64,000 nt of DNA, taken from contig NW_022145547.1 in assembly GCF_000002235.5 (NCBI RefSeq), positions 988,001-1,052,000 on the forward strand, given 5' to 3'. Under the pieces are notes generated by a model that was not told where the DNA came from, did no database searches, and was given only the letters and a program-made list of their open reading frames with translations. How positions within the stretch are numbered: the first letter of the stretch is position 1; every line of letters begins with the position of its first letter. Shown here piece by piece: positions 24,201-39,200 of the stretch. A program made the translations under genes and the position numbers. Source of the stretch: Strongylocentrotus purpuratus (Eukaryota; Echinodermata; Echinoidea; Camarodonta; Strongylocentrotidae).

Positions 24201-27200
24201 GGCGAATGCTGTTAAAGATGACTCCCCTCATTCAGGACCGGAAGTACTGTTGGTTTTCATTCTATGTTATGATTCAAGTTGCACAATGTATAATTTTTTT
24301 AAAATCAGTCTCATGAAATTTTTATTTCATCATTCTTATCATACTTGCATGACTTACATAAAGTGAGATTCAAATTTATACTCTTCCTCCTCAATGAATA
24401 CTGAAATATTGCTTTCAGTTTTCTCTTTATTACTTGTAGAACGAATCCGAATTCATACTCCATATCTAGGCTCAGTTTGTTAATTGCTTATTTTGATTTC
24501 AATGAGATTTACATTTCTCGTCATTCATGCTTGTACAGCGCATAAGGAAACCACAGTTTATTATGCGCTTTATAAATATGTTATTATTATTATTATTACA
24601 TGACATATCGTCTGTTGAGAGTTGGAAGGGTGTTTTGTTGCTATGTTATGAATGTGAGTTTACGCCCTCCTGTCTCTCAACAGTAGGCGATACACGACAC
24701 CCTCTCCCACAGCTCGGTTCTCAATCTGTGTAATGTTTTCTTTTTTTAATCCATTATTAATATCAACTGCTCAATTTTGAAACATACATGCCCTTATAAA
24801 TTCTGATGTTATATACAATAATTTTTAAATATTGTACTCATGAGCTTACTTTAATTAATTCATAATGTATAATAATTCGATTGTAGCACATGATTATATA
24901 CATATATTTATGTTTCAGAATTGATAGTTTTTTTCTGACTGTGTCCAATATTTGTACAACTGTTATCTATCTCTATTTGTATTTGCATTTTTATTTGAAA
25001 TCCAATTTCAAGTTTTGGTTGCAATAAAAAAAAAAAATATTAATAACAAATTCTGGTCTAATTAGTCTACTGAGATGTGCATGCTATTAAATCTATTATT
25101 GACTATTGTTTTGTTTTTTCTAGAATACATCGTAGACCTGACATTAGTGACCAATCACCCCCTCCTGGATCCTCCCAACACACGTGATCAATATATCGGC
25201 GCTTACCTAGGACAGAAAGATGCGAGCATCAGAGACATTATTATGTTTGACCGCATTATTCGGACCATTGATACTACACGTCTCCCAACCTACATCGTCA
25301 CAGTAAATGAAGGTCAATGTATAAGAAAGCTAATCTTCGAACAGTCTAATCAAACCAAGGCATTAGGAGCATTCTTCGTAGCTTTCGAATATGAAGGAAC
25401 CACACGTACTTCTTCAACTGTTGTCTTGATGCACAATGGTGAGTATAAATATTTGTAATCGAGGGTCTTTAAAACCAACTCCAAACCGACCAGTTTTGGG
25501 GCTATTGGAGGTAATGTAACTTGTTTACTGGGTCTGTTGTCAGTCTTTTATCGGTCTCGTTTGGGTTCTAGGACAATTACCCCCGGTCAATTACCAACAG
25601 GACAATTAACCCCCTTATGACAATTACACCCCGGTAAATTACCCCCCCCCCCAGGACAACCATCTCTAAGGTAAACCACAACCAAGGACAATCAAGGACA
25701 ACAACCCCGAGGACGATTACCCCCTGGACAATCACCCCGGCAAATTACCAACGGGGCCATTACCCCCAGCGACAATTACACCTCGGAAAATTACCCCCCC
25801 CCCCAATGACAACCACCCCTAAGGTAAACCACAACCAAGGACAACCACCCCGAGGACAATTACCCTCTGTTCATTAAGGGGGAATTCCACCCCGATAACA
25901 AGTTGGTTTTATTAAAAGCGCAAACAAACAGAGAACTGGTTAGCAAAACTTTGAGCAAAATCCGATTAGAAATAGGAAAGTTAAGAATATTTGAGATTGT
26001 CATCCGTGAAACATATTTGCAAAAATTAGGTCATATTTCTCTTAAATGAATTGAGTGATGAAGGACGTTTGATATAATCACTAGCGAGAAGTGATTTTAT
26101 AAGAGGTAAATAAAAGTCAGCACAATGTCTAGTTGTCTAAATTTTTCAGGGGGCAATTGTTCTCGGGGGTTGTTGTCCTCGGGGGGAGGGGTTAGTTTTT
26201 AAGGGGGTAATTCTTTCGGGGATGATTGTCGAGGGGGTAATTGTTCTGATACGGTCTTGTTGGTGTGACTGATGTACACTCTAAAAAATGTTGGGTAAAA
26301 AATTGCCCAATTTTCACCCAACATGAGGGCGATTATGTGTCCAAGCAACTGTTGGGTAAATTAAAGATTTTGCATGATTTACCCAGTGTTGGATAAAATG
26401 AAAATACCCAACTTTTAACCAACAAAAATTTACCCAATCAAAAATTCACCCAATTCTTACCATAATGTGTAGCATAAGTTAGACACTAGTTGGACAAATA
26501 AGTTGGATAAAATATCATATGCAAAGAGAGATTAGTGCCGCGGCTGGACTCGAACCGCGGACCTCATAATCCATAGTCATGTGACATATCCACTCGACCA
26601 CGACACCTCTTATAAAAAATAACCCTATTGTCGCATTATAATGTTGCCCCACTCACGTTTGCCAAGTGACATCTGCCCAACTTATTTTGAACATTTAATT
26701 GGGTAAATGCATGTAGTAAATGGTTGGGAGAAAATAACCCAATTTTTTGACAAAAATGGCCCAACTCTAATTTGCCCAATAATATTAACCACTCATTTTA
26801 TCGGTTACTACATGATTGATAGAAAATAACCCAATTATTGGACAGCATTTGCCTAACATCGATTTGCCAAGTAACATCTACCCATCCTATTTTTTACCTT
26901 TCATTAAGTAACTTCATATAGTAAACAGTTGGGAGAAAATAACCCAATTATCGGACAAAATTTGCCCAACTTCGATTTACCCAGTAACATCTGCCCAACT
27001 TTTTTTTACAGTGTCTGATGCTTGTACGTTGTTTCCGTTTCTTGGATCATATAACAGCATGCACAGCCATATGGGGGCCACCAATTCTTGTTGAATCTTT
27101 GAAAATGGTTAAACTCATGCACCTTAATAATTTATTTTCGGAAGAATATACAACTAGCTCCATTCTAGAAGGAAAAAATATTCCCCAAAACTGAGATAAA

Positions 27201-30200
27201 TTTTAAGAAGATCTTTTGAAAACGAAATGAGGGTAATAGCAATTTTATGTATATACACTGTCCTATACCTTGAAATTTGTAAGGAAATATATCTACTTAA
27301 TATTGTAGGAGGACACTGAAGAAAAAAAATAACGGATCGTAAAACATTTTCACATTTGTGGAAGTGATAGAGCACTGATAAAACGTCGGAAATTCGGATG
27401 CGAGATGCATTTTCTGAGCAAGTTATATTACTCATTCCCTGACCTAATGTAATATAACAATATGGTATTCCTTGTCTTCAGGAATAGCCTCATCATTTGT
27501 AATATCGTTCTTCCCGAGGGCCTGCAATCATATTCCCTCCGCTTCAGCCGGGCGACCCTAATACGGCCCCCGAGCATTGAAGGATTTATTCCCACCGGGT
27601 ACCCATTTATTTCATTGTGGGGAGAGAAGCTAATCTATAGGTTAATGTCTTGACAAACGAAAGTATTGCCATGACAGGGATTCGAATCTGTACGATGTAC
27701 TTCAGTTACTTTACTACTAAACCACGACACCTTCAATATAATGATAGACTCAAATAATTGTCAAAATATATCTTGTATAAGCCTGTTCATACATTCGAAA
27801 GAATACCCCTTTTTGACTTTTACATTTGATGATTTATATACGCCTACTTCCAGTCCTAAAAATCAAGCGTACATGTGCTTATGATTGGAAAAAAGAACAC
27901 CATTCATGTACTTACAAACTGGTACGCCTACACAGATTATATAATCTATATTTTTCAGAAGAAATTTCCCCCAAAGCTGCTTCTGCACTGCATGAACATT
28001 GTTTTTCTTGCATATAATAAACCATTTATTTTTGCAGCAACATTCCTGCCTGAACAGACAACTTTGACTGTCCATGTCGGGGAAACTGTTACAATCGCTG
28101 TTGTCACCAACAGAACGGAAGATGACTTCCGATGGCGGTTTAATGGAGATGTTGTACCTGACAGTAGTAGAAAGCAGAGTCTAACTTTGAAGAACATGCA
28201 GCTAAACCAAACTGGGGTATATAAGTGTTTTTTTCCTGGAAAACGATGGGATGCAGGAAATGCAATATTCCTACTTCATGTCGTCAGTAAGTTGACAGCT
28301 TACCTATTCGTACATGTATCTTACATATTCTCTTATTCCGAAGCACCTTTCATTTCCAACATGATCGTTGAACTTGCAACAAAATGTACTTATAATTCAA
28401 TATTATTGTTGTCAACGAAATATCCGTAAAAAGTAATGCGTAAGGCCTCCCCCCCCCAAAAAAAAAAAAAAAAAAAATGTATCTAAGTTCTGTGGATAGT
28501 AGCGTATTTTATTGATTCCTTAAAAAAAATTATGCAATAATATCAGCATAGTGAAAATCGAATATTGACGATTGTTATCTTTTTATGTGTTAGGTGGAAA
28601 TTTAGAAATAGAAAGTCAGAATGCAGGCATGTTGATGCATATTGGCATATAGGTAATCTATGTATGATATTGTTTAGATGCTGCATTGTTTTCCACTTTG
28701 AAATACTACAACTGTTTACTCCAAACAGGATGCCCAGCTTATCGTTGGGGATCTGAATGTGAACACACCTGTACTGAGTGTCTCAATGGAGGCAAGTGCG
28801 ATGCAGACTCGGGAGAGTGTGTATGTCATCCTGGTTTCAACGGGACAACATGTGAACACGGTATGTTTTAAACTTATATGGGTCCTCTGCGCTTCGAGAC
28901 ACTGGCAAAGACATACTTGTTGAACAAGGCGGAGGTGGGGGGGGGGGGAAAGAACATATTACACACACACACACACACGCACACATACACGTGCGCGCGA
29001 ACACACTCACCCTTTCAGTTTCATGGAAGGCCCTTTTTTCAACTTGGATGAATTTGTGCCCCCCTTACACCCTGACTACCCGTATGCGTCAACAGCAAGC
29101 TTAACACCTTTTTCAAAAACATGTTTTGGATTAAGTTCAATAGATGTGAATGAAAACAATGATAATATTCAGTTTGCAATACTCTATAATTCTAGTGATA
29201 AAAGTAACAATATTAATAATATTCAATCGATGAAAACCTTGGATAAGGAAACTGCATTGTTTCATCGGTCATTTCGTACATTTTGATAGTTCTATACCTA
29301 AAACTCTTTTCAATATAGCTATCACGCGAATAAAATTCAAATCAACTAAACTCAATTTCGATACAGTATTACTAATCTGTTGCGTAATGTCGTTTTAAAG
29401 GAGAACTAACCCTAAAGAATAAGTGTATGTATTCTGAAAAACGAGATGAATTACTGCCTTTTAATGTACAATAATTCTTACGAACTGGTAAAAGAGATAT
29501 ATAATGAAGATTTATTGGTATAATATAATGCCTTTTAGCATGACATGGGCGCATCCATTTTCAAGAAAATGTGACATACCAGACGGGGAGTTGTACATGT
29601 ATCATGCCCCAATCTTTAATTGGAAAGTCTTTTTAATTCAATAACATAACCTTTAATTTTCGATGAGGGAAAATCATAGCTAAGAAGGTGAAAATTACAT
29701 GTGGTGAAAAATATATAATAGGGTAACAATTATAATTCATTTACTTAAATCATTTACTTAAAAGTACTAAAATGTAGCGGTTAAAAAATCTGTTGCATTG
29801 ATTCAAAACCTTCATTCCAGAACAACATCAACCTTTTTATGTAATTTGCGTTCTGGCAATTGGAGTACAAAATATTATAGCAGGGAAATGAAATACTTCA
29901 ACACCACGAACACCTGGGAAGGAAGCATCCATAAATTTAAATACATTTAGTCTATAAACGACTCCGCATAGTACGCCATGCAATCAAGAAAATGGCGATG
30001 CCCATGTTGTCCTTTAAACTCTATTATGAAGGCACTTGTATCCTTATCTCTTTATTGTCACTTTATCCCAAGTCCTTGGCAGCAACCGGTTTGGGCAGGA
30101 TGGCAGCTTTTCTTGTGATTCTTCAGGAGATGATCACAGTCCAGGGTGTCGGGGTAAACTCTTCTGCCTACCAGACCCCTTTGGATGCACCTGTGCAGCA

Positions 30201-33200
30201 GGATTCATGGGAATCAATTGTACAACAGGTACTTTGAGTCATGTACATCAAATTCTGAAATCATATTTTTACTAGAAGAGACCTCCAAAATACATTATAA
30301 CAACTCGTTTGAAAATAGATTAGTCATCAATTTACATGTATATGTATTTTTCAACAGTTCTTCACATATCTATTCGAGCAAATAATTTATTTTTCATGAA
30401 CGGGGTTTTTACTCTCCAACGCTTGACATATTTGATACTCTCTTGCGTAAGTGAAGGTAACGAGAAAAGAGATGAAAGAAACAAAATCAACCTTGACGCA
30501 GCTTTCATTATTAGCGCCGGCAAAAATTAATACGAAAGATATGAGTGACGAAGAAGGCATATTTATATGTGCAGTAAGGAATGGGTTAAACCATACGATT
30601 CTCGAGACTGAAATAGAGGTTGCTCCATGTGTGACCTTTTAACTTTTGTGATGAGACTTGAACAGGTATTCGTTTACATAGAAGTGCTTTTCAAAGGTCA
30701 ATTAGTCTTCTTGTCAAGTACATACTAAGGCGTTAAGAGGGACCTTGATTATGGCGTTTCCTCACGATTTAATTTGATATTTCTTATATCTTTTGAAACC
30801 TGAACTTAAAATAAGCCTCAGTATATCTTGAATAGAGTATTCGAGAATAATGTTATGAGTGCGTATCAAGGAACATGTTAATATAATAATACAATGAAGT
30901 AGAAACCTCTTTGAGGATGAAAGAGATTCAATAATGGGATATACTCTGCCACTTAAAATAATAATAATAATAATTACAGTGCTTATATAGCGCCTAACAC
31001 TTACTTTGTCAGAAGTCTCTAAGCGCTCTACAATAATGCAGCATAATTACCCTGGCTTTAGCAGTGCAGCTGTTACTTTTGTTATCTTTTAACAAGTGGT
31101 GCTTGATTGAAGGTGAAGGTATTTTAGTTTGTTATATTCTGTCATCACGTAGATGAACAAAAATAATCATATTCTTTTCCGAGGGGCATTATTTCCTTCA
31201 TCCGTGTTTCGAAAAGACGCACACAAACAAACAAGCGAAAAATAATTGTATTTTTTAATAGTCGACATTTTTGTACATGTATTCTAATTATGAGTAAGAG
31301 CTGGAAAGCCAGCGACTTTTTTCCGTATTAATTTATTTAAGTTATCATTAATGTGCAAGCACGTAGCCCCTAAATATTGTGCTCGATCGGAAGGAAGGAA
31401 TACCGAATTCGTAATATTCCACATTATGAAGGATGCTGCTTCCCCCATCCCACTTTCTAGCTAGGAGCTACACGGCACTGGTTTTTTTAACATATACCAA
31501 ATGTGTCCACAATAGGGTCTGAAATGAAATCATGTTTACTCACTTCAAACATGTATTTTTAGGATCAGGACTATTCATATTTTTGAGAAATGCAAATTTT
31601 GGACCTTAATCTATCTCCTTATTTATTCACCAGATATGAATACTTTGAGTTTTTACAATTTTATTGTGAACTATAGCATATCTAATAACTGTGATATAAA
31701 ACTCATTTGCTATTAACTTCACCAACAAATATGTTGGTCTTTAAGAATATGTTTCAGAGATTATTCATGCAAATTTTATCGAGTTTCTATCTTGAAAAAT
31801 ACAGATTTTGTGTCCCTTGAAAGTGAAAAAGAGCTCCAAATTAGGGTTTTGACAATAAAAAGTTTTTATTTCAATAAGTAAAATGCTTTTTTCTTAGGTC
31901 AAACATATTTTATTATAACAACTGATCATACAAGTTAAATACAGCCAAAAACATTGGGGAACCAGTGCATTGCCTAATAATTTCCATATGTCACACCACT
32001 GGTGTTTCGGACGTTACACACTGTTAACATCATAACTTTATTCAATTTAATGGCTTTTATTTAGGTATTATTGACCTAAGTTACATTAATTGTTTGCAGA
32101 AAAATATTTCTTTAATATTTATTGAAAAACTTGTGCAGTTTTAATTAGTTTTTCACATATACCTAGTTTGTCTTCATCGAATACTCAATTTATGTAAGGT
32201 ATACTGTTCATTTCAGGAACGTGTAGTTAAAAATGCTTATGTGATCTAACAAAGTGAAATATGGAGCTAATAGCAATTGTAGTCATCACAACTCCTAGAA
32301 AATTCACTTACAAACATACTCTCTTTTGCAGGTTATGAACAACAGTGTACAATATATGCTATAGTTTGTTTCGGATGTTACAAGATGTGAACATTTCAAT
32401 CAGATCATCAATTTCTTTAAACTTTACAACATAGATGTTTAATCGGCTTGCTTTGTACTTTGCCTTAAACTAGATTCATGAAGTGTGTCATTCAATAATA
32501 TCATTATCACATACATGTACAGTGTGTACAGTGTAAGCAAAACATTACAAAAATACTTTTAACAAGTATACAAAAGTAGCCCCAGCCATTTAAGTAATAA
32601 GAAATATGGAAATCCTAATTCATTGTACATCCCGATATTTTTGCATAAATTTGAGGAAGTTACTATATCTTTAGGATCATGAAATGATCATTAACATGTA
32701 CATTTTGTTATGAGGGTCAAGCATTTGAAAATTATTTGTACATAAGGCTAGTACATTTGAGGGTAATTCATCCAATGAAAGGAAAAAATTATGAATTAAT
32801 TAATTTTGAAGAGGCTACACCTTATTTTCATGTTCATGCTTAAATTACCCCCACTAATTGGTAATCCATTTTCTTGTCATTTGGAAATTTGGCAGATCTA
32901 CAGCTATGTCAACATTATGTTGTACAAGTTTCTAGAATAGGTATCGGATACTGATTACTGATTATTGTTTTATAATGTAAGCCTTTGTGCTCATCAATTG
33001 TACATATATGCAACCGATGAGTGTGTCATGTAGTGTGCAAGCCAATTTCATAAAATTGCTTGATAAATTGTTATCATTATTAAGCGTAAATTCCAATTCC
33101 AGTTTTGGATAATGGCAGTAGTAATCCTTTCTACATAGATTAGTTACATGTACTGAGTGCCCTTTTTAAAATGTATTTTCAGATGAAAATACATATTTCT

Positions 33201-36200
33201 CATAAATTTTTAGAAATACATTTTAATTTGCTTGATTTTATCAACTTCATATACCTGTATCATATCCATGTCATGACCATGCACACTGGGTATTGCTTAA
33301 GTGGGTGATTTTGATTTTTGTAACCTACCAGATAGTGTAAATTGACCATACAATCTTTGGTTATATGACATCATTTGGAACAACCTCTATAAAAATGAAA
33401 ACCTCATGATTTGCAAACACACACCAATGTAAATAGCAAAAGGAGAGGTTGAACAAATGAAATTTGCTATTCTCACATCTATCATTGCCCCTCATTTGAA
33501 CTAGTTAAAGTATGAAAATGTCTGTTAACAGTTTAATGTAACGTCCGAAACGTGCTAACAGCATACCAGAAAGTGCTGTTAAAGAAGCTGAATATTTGTT
33601 ATGAGTCACTTTTGTTGAGATTTTTTCTGATAAATTACAATTAATGACATACTGAAGCAACCAGCCATGCCTTGCATCACAAAGTGTGGCTTCAATGTTT
33701 TATGTTTTATAAGTCAATTTTGCAGAAAATTTAGATATTTTACGGATTATTTGATTTTTGGCATCATATTTCTACACATTTTTATATTCAAATCTGAATA
33801 AAATCATCAAAATAGTGTTTTTAACAGGAGTGTCCATTGTGAAATGGTAACTTGCAGATATGATCGAAAATTAGGTGAAATTTGTCGACTTTGTGTTAAC
33901 AATACAATTGTGTAACGTCCGAAACACCATTCTTGTGATTACAACAAATTAATGGATTTGAAAGACCTGATTTGTGTTTTGACTTGTGTTAGGACTTACA
34001 ATAACTTATTTCATTATGATTTATTCACTCTAGATACCTTAAAATATGGATTATTATCATTTTATTGGTATTTTTTGTTTCGGACGGTACAAAACTGTTT
34101 ACGGAAAATGAGACGACTTTTTCAAATTTTGAGCATATTTCTAATATAAGCACTACTATAATTAAATTATATTTTCTTTTAATATAATCACTTGGAGCAA
34201 CTAATAAACTTACTCAAACCATATACAGTCTCATTAATTTGTTGTTCTAGTGGGTTAAATGAGGGTCTACATTGTTTACGGACAATGTAACGTCCGAAAC
34301 GCCATTTTCAATTGTACTTTTCCATTAAAATAGGGGAGTTGATTCAGATTACTGTTAAGTTTCTTTAAGATCCACTCATGCTCATTAATCATCAATAGAA
34401 AAAAAAACATATTGTTTGTGGCTATATATTTTTTTCCGCTCCGACCAAAATGGCATGTCAATTTTGTTACAAAATTCCGTAAACAATTTGCTGTTCAGGG
34501 ATACCTCATGTGCATAAAGCAACGATGAAAATTTTTCGTTAAGCTATGGGAGGTTAACCTAGGTCGATGCTACAAGAAAAAGTTGTTACTGATTTCTAAT
34601 TCTTTATCTTTGGACAGTTTCAGGCTCTCAAAGGGCCATTTAGGTATTTGGTCATAGTTAAAAAAAAAACAGTGCCACACACATTTGTCCTACGTAAGCA
34701 TTTACCTAGCCGAATCATGTTAGGGCAAAATGTTAGGGCATGTACAACAGTTCTTCGCTTTAAAATCCATTTACTATAATAATTTCATTTAAATCCTTCG
34801 AAGCGGTCCCGCTTGGATTAAATTGATGAAAAAAGTGTGATTTACAAACGGATGTATGTAGAAACCACCTTATTAGAAGTAACTGGGTAATTTATTCGAC
34901 AGTGTACTTCAATTTAACAGATGAAACAAAAATAAATGTACTCGTTAATATATTCACATCAGATACATCTAACTAAAAAGTATAAAAGACGTTCTAATGC
35001 ACTTGTGGGTGGGAGCTAATTGAAAAAACGGATTAGCGGAACCAAATCTATTAAGCATTCATAACGCACCCTGGATACCTCATTGACTCATTTATTTAAG
35101 ATTTGTTTGAATTCATTCTCGAAACTTAATATCAAGGCAACAATTACATCGACGTACCTTGGGTTCTTGTTCCTGCCCCTTAGTGTGAAATATTGATGTT
35201 TAAAAAGCGCATTAGGCCTACCTTATAATGCTGTTCCTTGTCTTCTATTACTGTATCAATCCCCATGATTTTTTTAAAGAATGTAACCCGGGAACGTATG
35301 GAGCCAATTGTTTGCAAGAGTGCCACTGCTCTCCAAGTAACATCTGTACCAAGGATACAGGAGAATGCATTGATGGGACTGAGTGTCAAGAAGGCTGGAC
35401 TGGTGTCAACTGTCAAGGTGATTTTTTATTAAACTTTCAGTTTTCATAGAAAGGTTTTTTTAAAATTTTTACCATACATTATTATCACATAATAAACACA
35501 TCACGATAAAGAGCCGAAATCCATTTCGTCCTTCATTATTTCTTGGGCTTGTCAAAGCAAAAGGCAAAAACACAACAAGAACTAGGGGAAAAAAGTTTCA
35601 TGATTAAACAGATACTAGTTTTAGCCAATTTGTTGCTAGATTTGCAGTTAGTTATCATTTGACACGCATTCCCTGCTTTTGTCTATTATGCTGAGTTGAC
35701 CAATGGAATTCGTTCTCCAATCCATGCAGACTTTAATCTCGATCAAATTTGATTTTGTCATTTATATCAAACATGAACATAGGTGCCCCAAAGGTCACAT
35801 AAACTCAGCTATGTAAATTCAGTACATCATTTATAGAGAACCATCTTATTGTCTTGTGAAATATTATGTATGTTAATGCCCATGCAATCGAAGCGTATTT
35901 GGTGTTATAGATTGTTTTTGCACAACAGTAATTGAAAAACAAGATATCGTCTCGCTCGGAATGGTGCTATATAATGTGCAGAATAATATTGCTAATACGA
36001 TCAAATAGTCTGCTCTCGTGTGTCTTGATATTTAATCGTAACTACACTTGAAGGTGAACCTTTGAGAGCCGGATATTTAGTATTAAGATTAAGATTTCCG
36101 CACATCAATTGTTAGACAAACTGGAAGTACTTCTTTAATATTCTGAAGTACGTGCTCTTCAGTTAAAAGCTATATTTTAAAAGCATCATATTTTAAAAAG

Positions 36201-39200
36201 TTATTATTTTTCCTATAGTGGTAAATTTGAACCCTGTTTATTATTGTTTTCCTAATCTTTTTACAGTTCGAACTTCCACCATTCTACTGCAAGTGATAGT
36301 AATAATAAGAGTAACAATATCTGGCATTTTTATTGAGCCATCTATCTATAGAACTTCTATTCTGAGGCGCACAAGGAGAAATAGATAATCCTGCATCAAA
36401 AATTTGTTGAATTTTGATAGGTTGAGAGCTTGTTACATGACCACAAATACTTGAACTATATCTTAGAAAGTACTATTTGGGAGAACTATCTGGGGGTTGG
36501 AAAAAAAATGTGAATTTTGTTTTTGAATTGAATTTTTTTTACATCAAACTAAATATTTTAAATCTTTTTAGAAAAAAATTGACATTTTTTTGGTTCTAAT
36601 TTAAAAAAAAAAATTTTTGGTATTTTTTTAAATAAAATAATTTTTTGATGCAGGATATAATACAAATATGCCATGCCTTCTATTCGAGGTACTGGTTAAA
36701 GCTATGGGCCTCGATGACTCCAAAAGTACCATATGCTTCGGGGCTGCGCCTCTCAGCAAATAGTACTACTGGAGTCGCCTCTTGCACATAGTTTTAACCA
36801 GAACCTCTCATGACAGTGTATATTTGTACAATAAGTGTCTGAATAACAGAGGCCCTGTGCGTATTTTGAGCTCTGCGTTAAAAATACAGAAATGTGAAGT
36901 GTATTACACTTTACGTCATCACAACAAAAAAAAAACCGCTGCAGTTCATCACTAAATATCTGAATGAATTATGTTAAATTATATATGAGGCATTACCATC
37001 TCTGTTGTGATAGAAAGAAACTGATACGTTTTTAAGGGGATTTAAACGGAAACTAAAAATATAACTGCCCTGCGAAATTGCTACTTGTCATTAGAATACC
37101 TAGATTTCTATGATTACGTTATATAAACAAGTATAAGCCCGTGTGGGTAAGTAGTATGTGCGTGTGTGCGTGAAGCGTACAAGTTGATATTTTAACAATA
37201 TTTTCTCTTCTCCTCACCTGCATATTCAGCGATTCCTGGTACAACATCGGCAAGCTCTGGTATCACTTCTTCAACCATCCCCATTGTTGAAGCTACGACT
37301 CAAGCTTTTACCAGTGCTACCACTCCTGCTCCCACTACCGTCCCTCCTCAGCTGATTCCGTCTTCTGCCATAGAGAGCTTCTTCTACACCAAGGTTAATA
37401 ATGGCGGATCTGCAACATTGGTTTGTATCGTGACAGGATCACCTCCACCGACCTCTGAAAACATCAGCGTCACCCATGCAGCCGGTGGAGATGAAGGGAT
37501 TGTCCTTCTGGAGAGCACTGTCCATGAATCAACCAGGACATCCTGGTACCGGGTTAGGGTGAGTCTGGATGACGTACCTCGGAATTTCACGTGTCTTTTG
37601 CGCAGACTGGACGGGGAAAGTGTCTCAAAAGATCTGGCTGTCTCTGTTTATGGTAAGTAATTCTGAACCGCAAAAACATCTTGTTTTGCTACGATCAGCT
37701 GACAAGAGCTTATGCGTCCTTTTTAAACATTCACTGTTAATGCGATTGGAATCGTAGTAGGATACTCTTTTTATTGCAGATAAGTAAAAGTGCCTTGTAT
37801 ATCTACATGACATGGTATGTCACAAACAATGAATACAGATAATTAACACAATTTGTCACTTTGTTTACATTACCTTTCCTGTATATATCAGGACCATCAC
37901 CCCCGGAAAATTACCCCTCCCCAAATTACCCCCATCCCGTGGACAAGTATTATCCCCCGTGAAACATCACCTCCTCCCCCTCCCCCCTAGGACAACCCCC
38001 CGAAAATTACCCCTTGTTCGTTAAAGGGAAAGTCCACCCTGATAATAAGTTGGTTTTAATAAAAGCAGATTTTTTTTCGGGGGATAATTGTCCTGGGGGG
38101 ATGATTTTCCAAGGGGGTAAATTATGTGGAGGTGTGATAGTCGATTTTTTTAAAAACATTTTTGCTATAACCGAATGTGCGATCGCAGGCACAGTACCGA
38201 CTTAAAGGTACTATGTCCCATTTGCAGGCCAAACAAATGAAAAGGTTAAATTCCAACGGCAGTTGAAAGATGATACTAATTTAAACCCTCCCCCCACAAA
38301 AAAGGGGGCTTGAAAATGTCTTTAAGTTGGAAATTAACGACTATTAGTTGTCGAATCGACCTAAGAGCTATAGAGCCGGTAAGTAGTAGTCTGATTTCAG
38401 ACCATTGTACCAAATGGTTGTACGTTTTATGCTGCGCAAAGATTCAATCAGTTTAATTTTGGCCATTACAAGAAGTGTGTCATTGATGTAGACTGTAGAT
38501 GTACCCTTTACAGCCCATTTTATGTATGTTATTACCAAAGAAGAAAAAGGCCAGCCAGTCACTGAATAGTGTCTGACAGTGAAGTCTAGCAAGTAAACGG
38601 GTTTCCTTACATAATTTGAATATTAGAACACTACTAACGTTTAAATTTCACAAATAGGACATACATGACATATTCACAATTCCTGCAAAGTTTTACATAA
38701 TTTGATGTTGGCTGCAAAAGGGAAATGGTATCTTTAAAGGGAGAGTCCACCCTGATAATAAGTTGGTTTTAAAAGTTGTGGGTTCAATGAGGTGTTGAGA
38801 TGCAGAACGGAGGGATCGAGTCGAGTGGGTATGTAAGGTGTAACAAGTTCAGATATGTAGCTGGGACAGAGTTGATGAAGTGCTTTGAAAGTTAAAATGA
38901 TGACTTTGTACTGAATTCTCTGGGATACGGGTAGCCAATGGCCAATGGAGTTCCTGTAGAGTGGGGGTGATGTGCTCTTGCCTTGGTAATTTGGAAACTA
39001 ATCAGGCGGCTGAATTTTGAATTCGCTGAAGCTTGGCGATGTCTTTATTGGGGAGATTGATGAGGAGACAATTTTATTACACGAATCAAGAAGGGAGGTG
39101 ACAAAGGAGTGGATAAGGATCTCAGTTGTGTGATTATCTATATAACTTCTATTCTGAGGCGCACAAGGAGAAATAGATAAGAATAAGTGAATAACAGAGG

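Noticed and set aside
26538..26608. Possible functional tRNA on the minus strand
   Set aside because: Boxes A and B and an acceptor-like pairing are present, but the T stem does not pair, and related sequences occur as SINEs in this window.
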